Source: Trichobilharzia szidati
Lineage: Eukaryota; Platyhelminthes; Trematoda; Strigeidida; Schistosomatidae
DNA: 64,000 bases
Assembly (NCBI GenBank): GCA_944472155.2
Contig: OX235277.1
Coordinates: forward strand, 22,516,804 to 22,580,803
Direction: 5' to 3'
In this document: piece after piece, positions 44,712 through 57,206 of the stretch
Position numbering within the stretch: the stretch's first letter is position 1
Layout of the letters: each line of letters starts with the position of its first letter
Translations under genes and position numbers: made by a program
The notes under the pieces: model-generated
The model's input: only the letters and a program-made list of their open reading frames with translations
Database searches by the model: none
Told to the model about the DNA's origin: nothing

Positions 44712-47700
44712 CATAAAGCTGAACACGACAAAAGATTCAGATTTTCGAATAAATACCTGCAAAATTCATGTGATGAAAGTCATTCATATAGCGGTAACCA
44801 ACGGTCTGTAAATTAATGAATAAAACGACTCTAATTTATCTATTATAAAAATTTAATGAAGAGACGTGTCCTTTAATTTGCACAAATATTTATACTACTC
44901 CTAAGTAGTTCAAAATTTATTATTTTCCAACTCCTTTTTCACGACTCCCACAATGAACTTACAACTGAAAAGCCTAAGTGTCTGTCATGAGGAAGAAATT
45001 TTAGGTGCTAATATTCAACAGCTTTATAAGCCTATCTCCGATTGATTTGCCTGTATTCATCTTATTACAACAACATCTAGGTGTTAAGCAACACTACAAA
45101 TCTTCCAAGTCCTTGAATGACGAAAGAGCCCGACTCATAATCTGAAGCTCCTACTAATGCCGTTGGCATGTGCTGCCGATAAATCCAAAACAATTTTCCG
45201 CTACTCCCCTGAATAATACCAGTCAGTTATCAAAACTGACACAAACAACAACACACTAAATTTTTATTTTGAAATAATTTTCAATTGCTTGAAACTCAGA
45301 TAGGATGAATCAGATTGATTCTCCTCAAATGGTGCCTAACCTGCGTCCTATTCAAATATTTATTCATAAATCGGAAAGCGTCATACCAGGACTCACAAAA
45401 TGTGTCAGATTATTATTTCCAAGCTTCGGTTGATTCTAAGGGTGATTTCTCGTGACATATATAGCATATTGAATTTCAAATTAGCTGAATACATGCAATA
45501 GTGTCTACATTTCTGAAGTGAGGCATATTTGTGATAAGTGAAGTTAGATGCTTACAAAGTGACTGTAATTCACTGATATAATTTTAATGTGTGAAGTCTA
45601 ATAATTTGATTTGAACGTAAACCTCATTTCATCCACGAGTAAACACATCATCTTTGCAGCGGTAACAAACAGTATACGGTTTGACTGACTGACAGTGGTG
45701 AAATTCGTCACAGAGATAAACAAATTTGCAAAATGGATGCACATGCCAAAACAGTTCACAGGTGAGATCTTCTCATAATTTATTCTCGACAATGTGTTGT
45801 GAGAACAGAGCAAAAAGCTACCCCCGCATCTTGAAATAAAAATTTTGAACTCTTACGATAAGTTCTACACCAATTCACGTTTTGAGATTTTTATTTCCTT
45901 TCTGTCTGAGAGAAACACCGAAGCTTACTTTTTAAATTATATGGAATATATTTATGTCCGTTTCCAGTTTTTTCATTGTAAAATAAGCGCTTTCATGTAA
46001 ATCAAATAGTGTAGTGTGTTCAGTAAATTCAATAATTTATCTTGTTGAATACATTCTATATCAGCTGACTTCATCACGTTGTTAGGAAACGATTCTACCT
46101 AAGTAAATTGAAAGAGGTTTCACACAACATCACACTCACTTTGTTGTATTTCCAAGATCTGTCACCAATAAATGATTCTTCTGAAATTGGAAAGATGAGT
46201 CGTTTTATCCATCTGAAGACGATTTCGAATTGAAGAACGTTATGATTCACTTTAAGCTTTCTACATTCAATAATACTTCATTCATTCTGAAAATATTAAC
46301 ACAGATTACAGAATTTTCGTTTTATCTCTGACTTCAAAATTTTTGGAAACGTGAAGTGGAGCAGCAATCCATCGAACGACATTGAGCGTAGTTCCGTTTG
46401 ACCAGGTAAATACTAGAAGTTTTCGCGATGAAAGATTAACTCTACATGCGTGTGTATTCACAATCATTTTCAAGGACGTGAACATTTGTTAAAGTAAACT
46501 ATATTCGACTGACTTTCACTGATTTTGCTCTGTTGCTAAATAGATTGTCAAATGATTCTAGCAAGACACCATGACATATGGTCACGTTCTGCGAATTAAC
46601 GTGGAATACTTGATGGTGAATTTAAGAGAATAAGAGCTTGTGGCGTTCTCATGATTTCCAGCTTTATGATAGACTACTATGGGAATGAGACGAATGGCAG
46701 TTTTACACAGAAAAGTGTCTCTTTGATACAGTTCCCTTAAGATATTGCCGCTAACTACGTCTTTTGAATAATTCAACTAAACTAATTGGTAATTGAGTTC
46801 TTCAATTAATTGTCTGAGTAAAAAATTTCATAATGAGATAAAGTACTACTGAGGTTATTAGAAACTATTAAACTGGTAAGTTCACGACTGAATCTGAAGA
46901 AGAAATGTTTCAAGACAGAGTGTAACTTATTTGAAATTAATTTGTGAAATAAAAGCATTCAATCATTATTTGAATCTGCTTCCCAAAACTCCTTAATCTC
47001 ATGCAGTTCACGAATGTTTCGTTCTGTGAAAACGTCACAGCTTCTTCGAGCGAACACGAAGACGTAAACTTAATCGATAGCAAGAAGCCTTTCTTATAAA
47101 TGTGGTGACTATTATGAATTCAGTTGTTAGAATAGTAATGGTAACTTCCAAGTGGTGTGATCTAGCTTTCGGTTCAATCATGTATTTCAGATTTAATGAT
47201 AGACTGCCATGTGAATCATTTGAACGGAGCTTTAGACAGCAAAATGGTAATTTGATACAATTTCTCTGAGATTTCGCGGGTTTATTACGCTCTTAAATAA
47301 ATTCAAATTTACCGATTGATAATCCAATTCTTCGCTTGTCTGTATAAAGTTTCACACTGAGATACTATTCAACTTGGATTCATATAAATTACTGAAACGT
47401 TTGGTGCCTGCATGAATCTGAAAACGAGATCATACAAGATCTTAATTTTACTCGAATTTATTTGAAATGAGGGAAACAGAGAAACAACCGTTGAAGCTTT
47501 GCTTATACAAAAGGCGTGCAATATCAGTCATAGAAGATCTTCATATTCAACGTTATCGCATTCGAAAGTCTCAATTATTTTATTAACGTAACGCTACTCA
47601 TTTCTTGATGTCTATAAATTTATGCTCACAAATCAGAAAAGTTTCGTTGCGAAATCCTATCATCTGTTCAATCCTTTGTACTTTTTGATACCATTTACTG

Positions 47701-48153
47701 ATTCATATTTCTGATCAGTTCATACTTCTTAACAATCTTAACCAACAGTCTCACAGTGCAACAGATCACTGACTGGTTAATTTCAAATTTGTAAGCCATG
47801 TGTAATTATGATTTTAAAGAAATAAAAATGAACCCGTCGAGGTGATAATTTTCACTGTAAAAATTTGTTGAATGTCTGTACGCAAATCATTTATTTGACC
47901 TTATTCGAGTAACTTTCGAGATCTAAGTGTAAAGTTGCCAAATACGTATAAGCGCACAAAGTCTGTCCTAAAATGTATCTTGACATATGTAATATCGGAA
48001 CATATATTATTACTTTGTAGGTATGTGTATATATAAATCCAAACAGCTTCAGAACTCCTACATGAACTGCATGTGCGTAATTCATACCTTATTATGAGAC
48101 AACAAATATTTCAGATCTCTTTTAAGATTTTATGGTGAGCAGAATAATGTCTT
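44712..48153. other. No gene recognised; diverged local duplication
   Basis: 46590-46990 and 47140-47500 align as an ordered set of short matches (gatagact, tttgatacag/tttgatacaa, tgagat). Isolated micro-exon-like candidate at 46166-46180 (minus, 15 nt, acceptor ctttccaatttcag, donor gtgaca). Otherwise nothing is seen. Confidence 0.5.
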
Positions 48154-48387
48154 GCGCGTCGATACCATAGTGGTAAAGACGCTCGCCGACCATGCACATG
48201 GTCCGAATTTCAATCTCCCGCCGACGCACTGCTTTACCTCACTAAGCCAGAAATAATTTTGGTGAATAGGAAAGGTTGGGCATGAGGCTAGGAACCCCAT
48301 CCTGTATAATTAACACTTCTACAGAAGCTTCAAGCCATTAGCTTGAAGCCCTATGTACCACTGGGGAAAGTGAAGGATAGAAAAAGA
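48154..48387 (+). mobile_element. tRNA-headed SINE, full copy 2
   Basis: Same layout as 18542-18773 but more diverged: B box tttcaatctcc, body gggcatgaggctag, tail aagccctatgtaccactggg. Confidence 0.82.
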
Positions 48388-51300
48388 ATAATATCAGCGT
48401 ATTCTTATTAATTCAATGTTAGTTATTACTGAGCAGAGCTGTTGTACGTTCTATGTTCGTGTCAAGTACGTTATTCATAAATGAGATAATCATTCGCACG
48501 AAATTCAGTAAGTTTTAGGGTGTATCAATTTGATATTATTACTGATCTAATTTCCTTATATTTCAAATAATTTGCATCATAATATCAACTGCCTCTGCAT
48601 TTCGAGTAAATCCAATCACATTAATGCATTTCGCTCTATCACATACGTACTGTTGTGAAGGAGAAAATTCTCTAAGAATCACATCACTGTACCACGAGAA
48701 TATAATAATTTTTCGAAATGGTTTTCGGTTTAACATCGTATGCACCAGAAATTACAATTTTTGCTAGTCGAGTTTCAGTATATAGAGAAGACCTCATTCA
48801 ATTGTTCAATGTTATGCAACAAACAACGAAGTTTATTTTATCACTGAAACAGCTCAATTAAATGAGAGCGATACAAAGCCCATATCCCAGCTATCTTTAT
48901 CCCATACAAAAATAATATGAAATGCCAGAATCTCTCATGTTACGTTCACAATATCATTTCGTGTATTGCCTCAACGAGTTTGATTTTTCCACCAATAGAG
49001 AATTCATTGGAATTCCAAGTTTCTTAATATAGGTTAAACACAACCAATAGAATAATTTAGAATATCAGTATTCAACATACATGTGTATGTGCAAGTAACA
49101 GCGTACTGCACGTTCATACCTGGGTGTTTTGTTCAGGCATTTTCAATTATTGTGACTGCACAAGTCTGAATCTCTCAACAGTGTTGATTAATCCAGGTTT
49201 GAAACCACTATGAAAAAGATGATGTTTCACCAAAAAGAGAAATAATCATCATTTCTAGTGAAATTAACTTTCTACCCTCTGTCGTGTATGAGTATTATTT
49301 TATCAAGTTCTATTGAGGCAGCTGCTAAAATCACTGAACAATCAAATAGGATAATGACTCAAATATCATTGACTCTACTTTTTCAAACATTATCTACTTT
49401 CTTGATGATCAATCTGTACTCACGCACATTTTCGAAACTCTTCTTCCAAGAGTTGGCTTAGCTGAAAGTCGAAGCCTATTCTGAACTGAAGTTAATCGTC
49501 GCCAAATCGTATACAGTAGATTACTGTCTTACTTAGAAATTCTGCAAATGTAAAAGTTAAACCTACACTGAAATTTCTTGACCATTTGCAAACATCTTTA
49601 GAATAAAGCTGTCAATAATATATTATTTATTCCAGCTCACTTACTGTTAATTCCATATATCTGTATGTATACGACATTCTGTTCAAATGGTGTGTCTCAT
49701 CTCATCACTTTCAGAAGTTTCGTGCATTGCTGACTATTTTAAGAAATAAAACAAAGTAAATATGAAACTGATTGAAACGCTTTTTATTTTATTCCAGTAA
49801 GAATCTTTCTTCTTACAAAAATCATGATGTCAATCGATATAAAAGCTATTCCATAACACAACATTAAGTTACTGAGTTTGCTGGTTACACCCATTTATTT
49901 GATTCATATCAAAATAGTAAATTCTACAATGAGGTGACTTCAGAGACATAAATTTACTCCACAGAGTTTTACAAAGTTATCTCTAGATATTTAATATCTT
50001 ATATACTGCCTATTTTAGCATCTAATGTTATGAGACAGAAAAGAAATAAAAAAACTGATGTTGAGAATAAAACAGTTTTAGAAACGTAGACAGAAATATT
50101 GAAATCGACTGAGTTGACTTTGTGACAGCAGTAAAAAACAAAACTTTTGTTCAATGGTATTGATATTGATTTGAAAACGCTAGATTGAGCATATCTAGTA
50201 GATATGTATTTTTTAAATACAATTTAAGAATGAGTAAACCATGACAGTAGTTTCAGCAGTTACTTAAAATTTCTACTGATATGACAGAGAATAATAACAG
50301 CACATAGTGGCAATATTCGTCAGTCAGTCTTTTGACAGGCTGTTATTGTTTTAATCATTGAAAATTTAAATCAATTAAAATTGAATAATTCATGTCACAG
50401 TATAAAAGAACACTGGATAAATCCACAGAATTTTTAATATTTGATGAATGAATATGTTTTCATTGTCAAAGTAATCATCTTATACATCGCTATGCAGATA
50501 GTGGTACAACCGACACCAAGGTGAGCCTAAAACAAGTTCTGTAGGTTTCAGCAATAGTGAATCATAAAAATTCCTCCTGAAACTCAAAAGAGAGCTTTTT
50601 GTTTCTGTAGATACATGTGGAGTGAAGTTCCTTTACCTAAATTACGAAAACATTTTATAAACAAACATGTGAAGAAATTACAGCGTTGTCTGTGTTCCGA
50701 TTATTCTTGAGATGGAAGAATAAGGTTCACTAACAATTTCGATTGGTATTGACTTTATTGAGAGATGTCAGGCAAGCGGGTTCTCGAAAGCAGCTACGAC
50801 AAGGACCGAAAAATTGTGACCAGGGGACAAACCGATGCGTTCTTCTATATAGGTGATTAAAAGTACTGGGTAACGCACAGTCCTATAATCTGCTGCCAGT
50901 ATACACACTTCAGTTATTTACGATAGAATCTGTGGCACTGTTTAACAATGATAATGATTTAATGTGTGAGTGCGACTGGCTAGTACTTTTGAAGGCTTTA
51001 TTATTTATTGTTCTGTAATATAATGTGCTGATATAATAGTTCACTGTTTTCACACTGAATTGTGTTTTGTTACTGCTACTAGTTCGCCTGCGGTTGACAA
51101 CAGGCTTTCGGTGCAATCAACAACCTGCCTGTATCTACTGAAAGTGTCTCACAGTTTCATTTGTTTTCATTTAGAATACAGTTAATCATGCAGTAAGGTA
51201 GACGATTTAACACCAAGGTGTTTGATGACAGATATCTAATATCTCGCGCTCATCACACTGAGTTACTGATTGTTGAATTATTGAACCAGCAGTAGGCAGC

Positions 51301-53286
51301 TTGCGAGAAATAAGTGAAATGACTTGGTCGCATACAATAATTGGCAACACCAAGAGCTTTATTTATAATAACAATGGCATGGGGTGAGTGTGATGAACTC
51401 ATTCCGCTGTCAATTCACTCGTCTACTATTCCAAATATCTACAGCAAGTACACTTCTAGAAGTAGACATATGTTTACACATGTTTATGTTTACAAATGTT
51501 TATTATCTATACACCCCTTATATTCATTTTCATGTCACACTGACACTTTGCAATTCATAGCCTTTTATTGTTGAATACTATTTCCGTTAAATGTTTGATT
51601 TCTTTCACTTAGTAACTCTTTGTTTTTCATGCATTATTTAATATCTCTGGCATCAGAAATACTGTTTACATATTAGCTCCATATTCCTCCTTATATCACA
51701 ACTAATCAGGACATCAGTCACGTGTTTACCACTCTTGTAGAAGTCATCATGTACTAATTGCTAAGTGTTTCATTAATAAAATATGTTGATCACCCTGGAC
51801 ACTGAGATAATCAGTTTGTTATATAAACGTTGTTATGGTTGACAAATATCTAAGAGATCGCCTATTTCTAATGCTTTCTCTATTTTGATGTGTCTTCTAT
51901 TGAGTAAGAAATTGTATTAATAATGATGATTTCATGAATTGTGATAGTGTCCGGCAGATGGAACAGGGATTAAAATTCATGTATGCTAACTTCTGTGAAG
52001 TACGCAAACTCTGGCTGCAACCGTTCACAAGAACCTTATGTATACAGAAATGAGACTGAATACTTGTTACGTACTTATTCAATCTCCTACTACGCTTTAT
52101 TTCGTGAATAGCTCTTGTAGTTCACATTGACAATTATACTGTGGTACCTGTTTTTTCATTGTGAAGACTTTGATATTTTTGATGAAAGCTGCACTCTCAA
52201 TCATTTTGCACTTCCCTACTACCTCAAAAATTGAAAGATGTAGCGAATTCAATGGGAATTATAGTCAAGTGTAGATCACTCTTGGCATCGTTATGATTCA
52301 TCTATTGAATTAAATAAAAAGTAGTCAAGATAACAGTGGTTGGTTTTCCCTAAAGGGATGTTGACAAATCATGCTGAAAATTCGTCTACATGAAACTGCA
52401 AAAAAATGAAAGGAACGTTCATAATTGGGACAGCTTAAGCATTCAGTTGCTCATACACGGTCGTTCCACCCAATACTGTCTCAGTAACCTTCAAAGCATG
52501 GCCCAATTCTGATATGCTCCGCTATCCTTTTACCATTTTCGCATATAAGCAGTTATTCATATGTTAAAAAAGTAGAAATATTGTTCAGAGATTCATATGA
52601 CTGTTAAGATAAAACGAAGTTATCTGGAACCACATGTAAGTCTTTGTGCAAATGCACAACCCTTGATAGTCAACTTGTGAGACAGTTAAGTTTCGAACTA
52701 CCAAAGATCACAATTCAAAATGAGTCATACGAACATAAGGATGCAGTTTCGCCGATCAAAATTTTACGAATTATCGATCGACAGGGTTATTCCACTTAAA
52801 ATATTTGTCCATTTTGAAGCATTTCACCCGAAAAGTCACAGTCATTTCTTTTCTATTCAGCATCTTTACAGTTCATTCTCTATTCAATTAACACATCACA
52901 TTAGGAAATAACCATTATTCCAATTAAAAGAACCGAATATCCAGCATTTCATTCCATATAATACAATATCGAGAATTGTGGTATATTTCACATCAGAAGA
53001 CTTTGATATACGGTGTGTATTCACATTCATAAAAATATGTAAATCATTCAAAAGGCACAAGAGCCATAGGTGAAAAAGTGAAGCTACATGATTAGGAATG
53101 AACTACAAACAAAGACTATCAATGAAGGTTGAGTCAAAAAGAAGATAGGCACGCTTCTGATTTGTCATAAACAGGTGATAATTACGCATTTTAGTAGAAA
53201 TATTTCAATGAGTAGCCATACTACAAATAGATTGATCGAGATGGATTTTTCTGGCAGCTGTCCCTTTACATTATCAGTAGCTGGAG
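48388..53286. other. No gene or element recognised
   Basis: AT-rich sequence with only short ORFs that show no codon or splice pattern. Nothing supportable is seen. Confidence 0.5.
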
Positions 53287-53299
53287 AGCCAAAATTATA
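53287..53299. repeat. Target duplication, left, of PLE4 composite
   Basis: agccaaaattata, repeated exactly at 58114-58126. The empty site is rebuilt by joining the flanks. Confidence 0.88.
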
Positions 53300-53435
53300 C
53301 ATTATAATAAAGGTTTTTGTATTTCCCAATGAATGAAAAACAAAACGATATTGTTTTTACTGACGTTTCGCTATTTAATGCTAATAGCTTTATCAAAGTA
53401 TTATTAAACCGGAATTTACAAAATCTCAGCATATA
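53300..53435 (-). repeat. PLE4 pseudo-LTR, downstream copy (136 nt)
   Basis: Matches 56199-56334 with no difference that I can see, at an offset of 2899. Confidence 0.92.
53355..53402 (-). ncRNA. Hammerhead-ribozyme-like motif, PLE4 downstream pseudo-LTR
   Basis: Minus strand: stem I TACT/AGTA, core TTGATAA, one extra A, stem II GCTATT/AATAGC, GAAA, CGTC cleavage region. Position 3 is T and 8 is A, so the 3-8 pair is U-A. Confidence 0.65.
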
Positions 53436-53735
53436 TATAACAAACAGTTAGGGGGTGAGAAAATAGACATAGGTCAAGTTAAAGGGACATATTGAAAGTA
53501 AAAATAGCGATGAAGATAACTATACGAAATAACAAAGGTAATAGTATGTCTGTTATGATATCGAAAAAAGAAAGAAAAGTTTACTAACTTGATCATCGTT
53601 CGTCTGTCTGGGGCATTTTTAGTTGTCAAGTTGGTGAATTGGTAAAGATAACAAAATCATCATGTGTAGATTGTTGGGTTTGATAAGTGTATGAAATTAT
53701 AAAAGCAGCGTGTGTTTACATAATGAAAGCGCTTA

Positions 53736-56201
53736 TCACATTCGTGTTGGTTTTGTCACTTGATGGGGGGGAGGGAGGTGTTGTAACCAGGTCAGATTCT
53801 GTTTTAGTCCATCATTCCTATTCAGGCAATTTTGACTCCACTTGATATGAAGTGCTTCTGATATTAAACGTTCTTTGTGATTTCTGAAGTTTTTCTGGAT
53901 TATTTCAACATTGTCAAAATCAATTTTGTGGCCTGATTCTATAGCATGTAGACCTATGGCTGATGATTTTTCAAGTCTTTGTAGTTCAACAGGATTCTTC
54001 GGTGGTCGAAGAGATGCTCTACGGTGTTCATTTCTTCTGATTTTGATTTCTCGAGAAGTTTGTCCGATGTATATCGCATCACATTCCAAGCATTTTATCT
54101 TATAGACACAATTAGATAGCGAATCTTTAGGGATTTGGTCTTTTATATGGACAAGGTTGCTTTGAAGTGTGTCTGATGTTTTGAAGAAAACTCTAATATC
54201 GAGCTGATTGAGTACTCTTCTGATATCGTCTGACGTCTCTTCTCTATATGGAATGACGACTGTTGATGTCCATGTTTTCGGGATGCGTTTTCGGCCATAC
54301 TTGATGTCTGTGTTGATTTTGTTGATGAAGTTCCATGGGTAGTTGTTTTGCTTGAGAGTTTCAGTAATGTTTGATATTTCTTCTTCTTTTTCTTTCTCGT
54401 CGGTTATCAGAGAGTGTGCTCGTCTAAGAAGACTTGAAACAACTGAAATCTTTGCGCTGATGGGGTGTGATGATTTGAAGTCTAAATATTTATTTGAGTG
54501 GGTTTTCTTCCAGAATATGGATATACTAAAATGTCCGTTTTCCTTTCTCTTAACTAGGCAGTCTAGAAATGGTAGTTCACCGATGTCTGATTCTGCTTCC
54601 GAAGTGAATTGGATTCTGGGACATACATGGTTTATTTTCTCCAGGAATGAATTGTGTAGATCTCGTTTTAGTACTACAAAAGTATCATCCACATATCTTA
54701 ACCATATTTTAGGAGTGAGTATGCTTGAAAAGATGTTATTTTCGAATTTATTCATGAAAAGGCCGGCGACTATTGGTGAGACTGGTGAACCCATAGCAAC
54801 ACCATTTGTCTGTCTATATAAACTCCCTTTAAATGTGAAATAATTATTTTCTAGACAGAATTTTAAGCTCTTAATTATTTGACTGGTGTCCAGCGGACAT
54901 CTTTGTGATAGCGTTGTATCTGATTCTAGAAGACTGGAGATGATATCAAGACTTTCGGTAATGGGGATACTAGTATATAATGAGTTAATATCATAGCTTA
55001 CCATAATGTCTTCTTTATCGATTTCTCGGCATTCTATTTGGGATTTGAAATCATATGAATTCCTGACAATATTTTGAGTGTCTTTTTGTAGTGGTTGTAG
55101 TATCGAGAGTAAGTATTTAGATAGGTTGTATGTCGGTGAGTTGGTGAAATCTATTACTGGTCTCAATGGAACTGTGGGTTTATGTATCTTTGGTTGACCG
55201 TAGAATCTTGAAGGTACATAAGACTTTGGTTTTAGTTTAAACCAGAGAGGATTTCCAATTTTGGGTTTCATTTCTTGAAGGACTCTGTTTGTATTCATTT
55301 TCATTTTGTTGAATTCGGCGGATTTCTTCTTCTCTTCAATGAGTAAGTATGGTCCTTCAGATAGGTGTTCGATCGCCTTCTTTTCGTAATCCGTTCTGTT
55401 CATAATCACGGTGACATTTCCCTTGTCGGCTTTCTTTATAACGATGCTTTTGTCCTTCTTCAAATTTCTTAAGGCTTCATATTCTTGTTTGTTGAGATTA
55501 GATGGTATGTTTCGTTGTGTCATTAATATGTGTGATATCTTTTGACGAACAGGTTGTGATTCTTCATTGGTGAATTGTTGTAGAGCAGGTTCAATGATAG
55601 GTGCTATTTCCTGGACCGATAATGGTTTTCTGGTGATATTGAAATTCAGACCTTTCTGTAGTAATGAGATTTCACTTTCGGTTAGTATCTTGTCTGACAT
55701 GTTATGTATGGCTCTAATATTCTTCATATCATTAGTTGAGGTTTTCTTCGGTTGTTTCTTTTCTTCGAGTTTTAAGAATTTTTGTATTTGTCTTCTTTTA
55801 GTGACATTATGAAAATGAGATTCTCGTTCATTAAACAGTTTTTGGAAGGATTCATAGATATGACTTGTAACAAGTAAAGTTAAACAGTCGTCTATATTTT
55901 TGATTCCCGTTCGATAAGATTCAAGTTTGACGTTGCAGTTATGTATTCTTTCTCGTAAAAATACCTTGGAGGTATGATTTGCAGCAAGTATGGATTTGCG
56001 CGAATATTCAAGAGGTTTAACTCGTAGTGACTTAGGAATAATTCCACTTTGTAGACAGCGTACGTTGAAAATACGATGATTATAGAAGTTACATTTATGC
56101 TTTGATAGAGCAATCCGGTTTTTAATTAAGTTATATATGTCCAAACCAAGTTCACTTTTAACGGTTTGAAAAAATTTGGGCAATGGGTATATGATATTCA
56201 T
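53736..56201 (-). CDS. PLE4 reverse transcriptase / GIY-YIG endonuclease, intact ORF
   Basis: 821 codons from ATG at 56201-56199, which is the last triplet of the pseudo-LTR, to a stop at 53736. An N-terminal basic region of about 230 residues is followed by the RT: KADKGNVTVIM (about 257-267), FYGQPKIHKP (333-342), motif A VSYDINSLYTSIP (401-413), motif B NGVAMGSPVSP (466-476), motif C RYVDDTFVV (502-510) and ELPFLDCLVKR. The C-terminal GIY-YIG endonuclease has NCVYKIKCLEC (697-707), YIGQTSREIKIRRNEH (711-726) and ERLISEALHIK. A Pro/His-rich end follows. All expected catalytic residues are visible and there are no stops or shifts, so the protein could be active in retrotransposition. The frame is also open nine codons upstream but has no ATG there. 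Confidence 0.93.
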   Translation of the reverse strand: MNIIYPLPKFFQTVKSELGLDIYNLIKNRIALSKHKCNFYNHRIFNVRCLQSGIIPKSLRVKPLEYSRKSILAANHTSKVFLRERIHNCNVKLESYRTGIKNIDDCLTLLVTSHIYESFQKLFNERESHFHNVTKRRQIQKFLKLEEKKQPKKTSTNDMKNIRAIHNMSDKILTESEISLLQKGLNFNITRKPLSVQEIAPIIEPALQQFTNEESQPVRQKISHILMTQRNIPSNLNKQEYEALRNLKKDKSIVIKKADKGNVTVIMNRTDYEKKAIEHLSEGPYLLIEEKKKSAEFNKMKMNTNRVLQEMKPKIGNPLWFKLKPKSYVPSRFYGQPKIHKPTVPLRPVIDFTNSPTYNLSKYLLSILQPLQKDTQNIVRNSYDFKSQIECREIDKEDIMVSYDINSLYTSIPITESLDIISSLLESDTTLSQRCPLDTSQIIKSLKFCLENNYFTFKGSLYRQTNGVAMGSPVSPIVAGLFMNKFENNIFSSILTPKIWLRYVDDTFVVLKRDLHNSFLEKINHVCPRIQFTSEAESDIGELPFLDCLVKRKENGHFSISIFWKKTHSNKYLDFKSSHPISAKISVVSSLLRRAHSLITDEKEKEEEISNITETLKQNNYPWNFINKINTDIKYGRKRIPKTWTSTVVIPYREETSDDIRRVLNQLDIRVFFKTSDTLQSNLVHIKDQIPKDSLSNCVYKIKCLECDAIYIGQTSREIKIRRNEHRRASLRPPKNPVELQRLEKSSAIGLHAIESGHKIDFDNVEIIQKNFRNHKERLISEALHIKWSQNCLNRNDGLKQNLTWLQHLPPPHQVTKPTRM

Positions 56202-56334
56202 TATAATAAAGGTTTTTGTATTTCCCAATGAATGAAAAACAAAACGATATTGTTTTTACTGACGTTTCGCTATTTAATGCTAATAGCTTTATCAAAGTAT
56301 TATTAAACCGGAATTTACAAAATCTCAGCATATA
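56199..56334 (-). repeat. PLE4 pseudo-LTR, upstream copy (136 nt)
   Basis: Direct repeat of 53300-53435. It lies between the truncated and full units and ends at the ORF start codon. Confidence 0.92.
56254..56301 (-). ncRNA. Hammerhead-ribozyme-like motif, PLE4 upstream pseudo-LTR
   Basis: Copy of the motif at 53355-53402. It would cut between the tandem units. Confidence 0.65.
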
Positions 56335-56405
56335 ATTCAAATGAACTGTCGTCAAGATTTGACAGAATAGTTCTAAAATATTTGGGCGCCGAGTGAGAAG
56401 TAGAC

Positions 56406-56811
56406 ATAAAAATGGATATGTATCACTAATTATTAATACTTGTTCAAAATTCTCGACTGTCCATATCTTCTAATGGAAACGTTAAGAAATGTTTTGCAAC
56501 TGTTTACCCACACACACATACACACTCTGTTTAAAGTGTTTAACAAAGGTAGACCGATATTTGTAAGTCCGAGGTCAAATTTTGATCATAGCTCATAAAT
56601 ATTTTGTTTATTATACTTGTTGGTACTTTTTGTATGACTCATGATTGGACAAATTTTTAAAAACAAATGATGTTCCTTTTTATATATAAACCTATGTAAT
56701 GTTAATTTCGATTAATTTCCCTGAAGAAGTTCGGACCAGATTGCCGAACGTAACGTTGGAATTACTCATTTCAATCTCGCTGAGACTTTACAAATATAAA
56801 TTTTTTACAAA
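56406..56811 (+). repeat. PLE5 pseudo-LTR 1
   Basis: Near-identical to 57207-57612. It includes a cacacacac run and a hammerhead-like motif with an altered core. Confidence 0.9.
56716..56764 (+). ncRNA. Hammerhead-like motif, PLE5 pseudo-LTR 1 (core mutated)
   Basis: CTGAAGA core, stem II GTTCGG/CCGAAC, but GTAA in place of GAAA. Stem I TTCC/GGAA and the GTT cleavage triplet are present. Predicted inactive. Confidence 0.6.
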
Positions 56812-57188
56812 TGTCTACTTCTCACTCGGCGCCCAAATATTTTAGAACTATTCTGTCAGATCTTGACGACAGTTCATTTGAATTATTTTGCAATCGAATT
56901 AAATTAACAAAGAAACTGTATAACTGGCACAATCATCGTGTTTTCACTCTCCGTTGTCTGCAACAGAATGCATATCCGAAATCCGTAGATGTCGAGTCAC
57001 CTGACAACTCCAGTAGGTCGAATAAAGCAGCTCAATCTTCAGAAAGAAGGCAAAGCAATAAGTCCGACAGGGTGCTTATACTAAACTCGAATCCTAAACA
57101 CCATAATTTTGAAAATACGTCTAATCATAAAATTCTAGATACCAGCAGTTTGAACAGACATGAAGGCGTGATGTTAGCTGATGCATAG
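56811..57188 (+). pseudogene. PLE5 N-terminal ORF fragment
   Basis: ATG follows directly on pseudo-LTR 1, as in PLE4. Residues KYFRTILSDLDDSSFELF and NWHNHRVFTLRCLQ align with the PLE4 N-terminus (KFFQTVKSELGLDIYNL and FYNHRIFNVRCLQ). After about 60 residues the sequence turns Ser/Asn-rich and ends at 57188 without any RT motif. It may be an internally deleted, non-autonomous derivative. Whether the 125-residue product is made is unknown. Confidence 0.8.
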
Positions 57189-57206
57189 GAAAATCCTTAT
57201 TAATAA

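Noticed and set aside
45598..45813. 71-codon minus-strand ORF with several Cys
   Set aside because: No homology, splice context or repeat relation; treated as chance.
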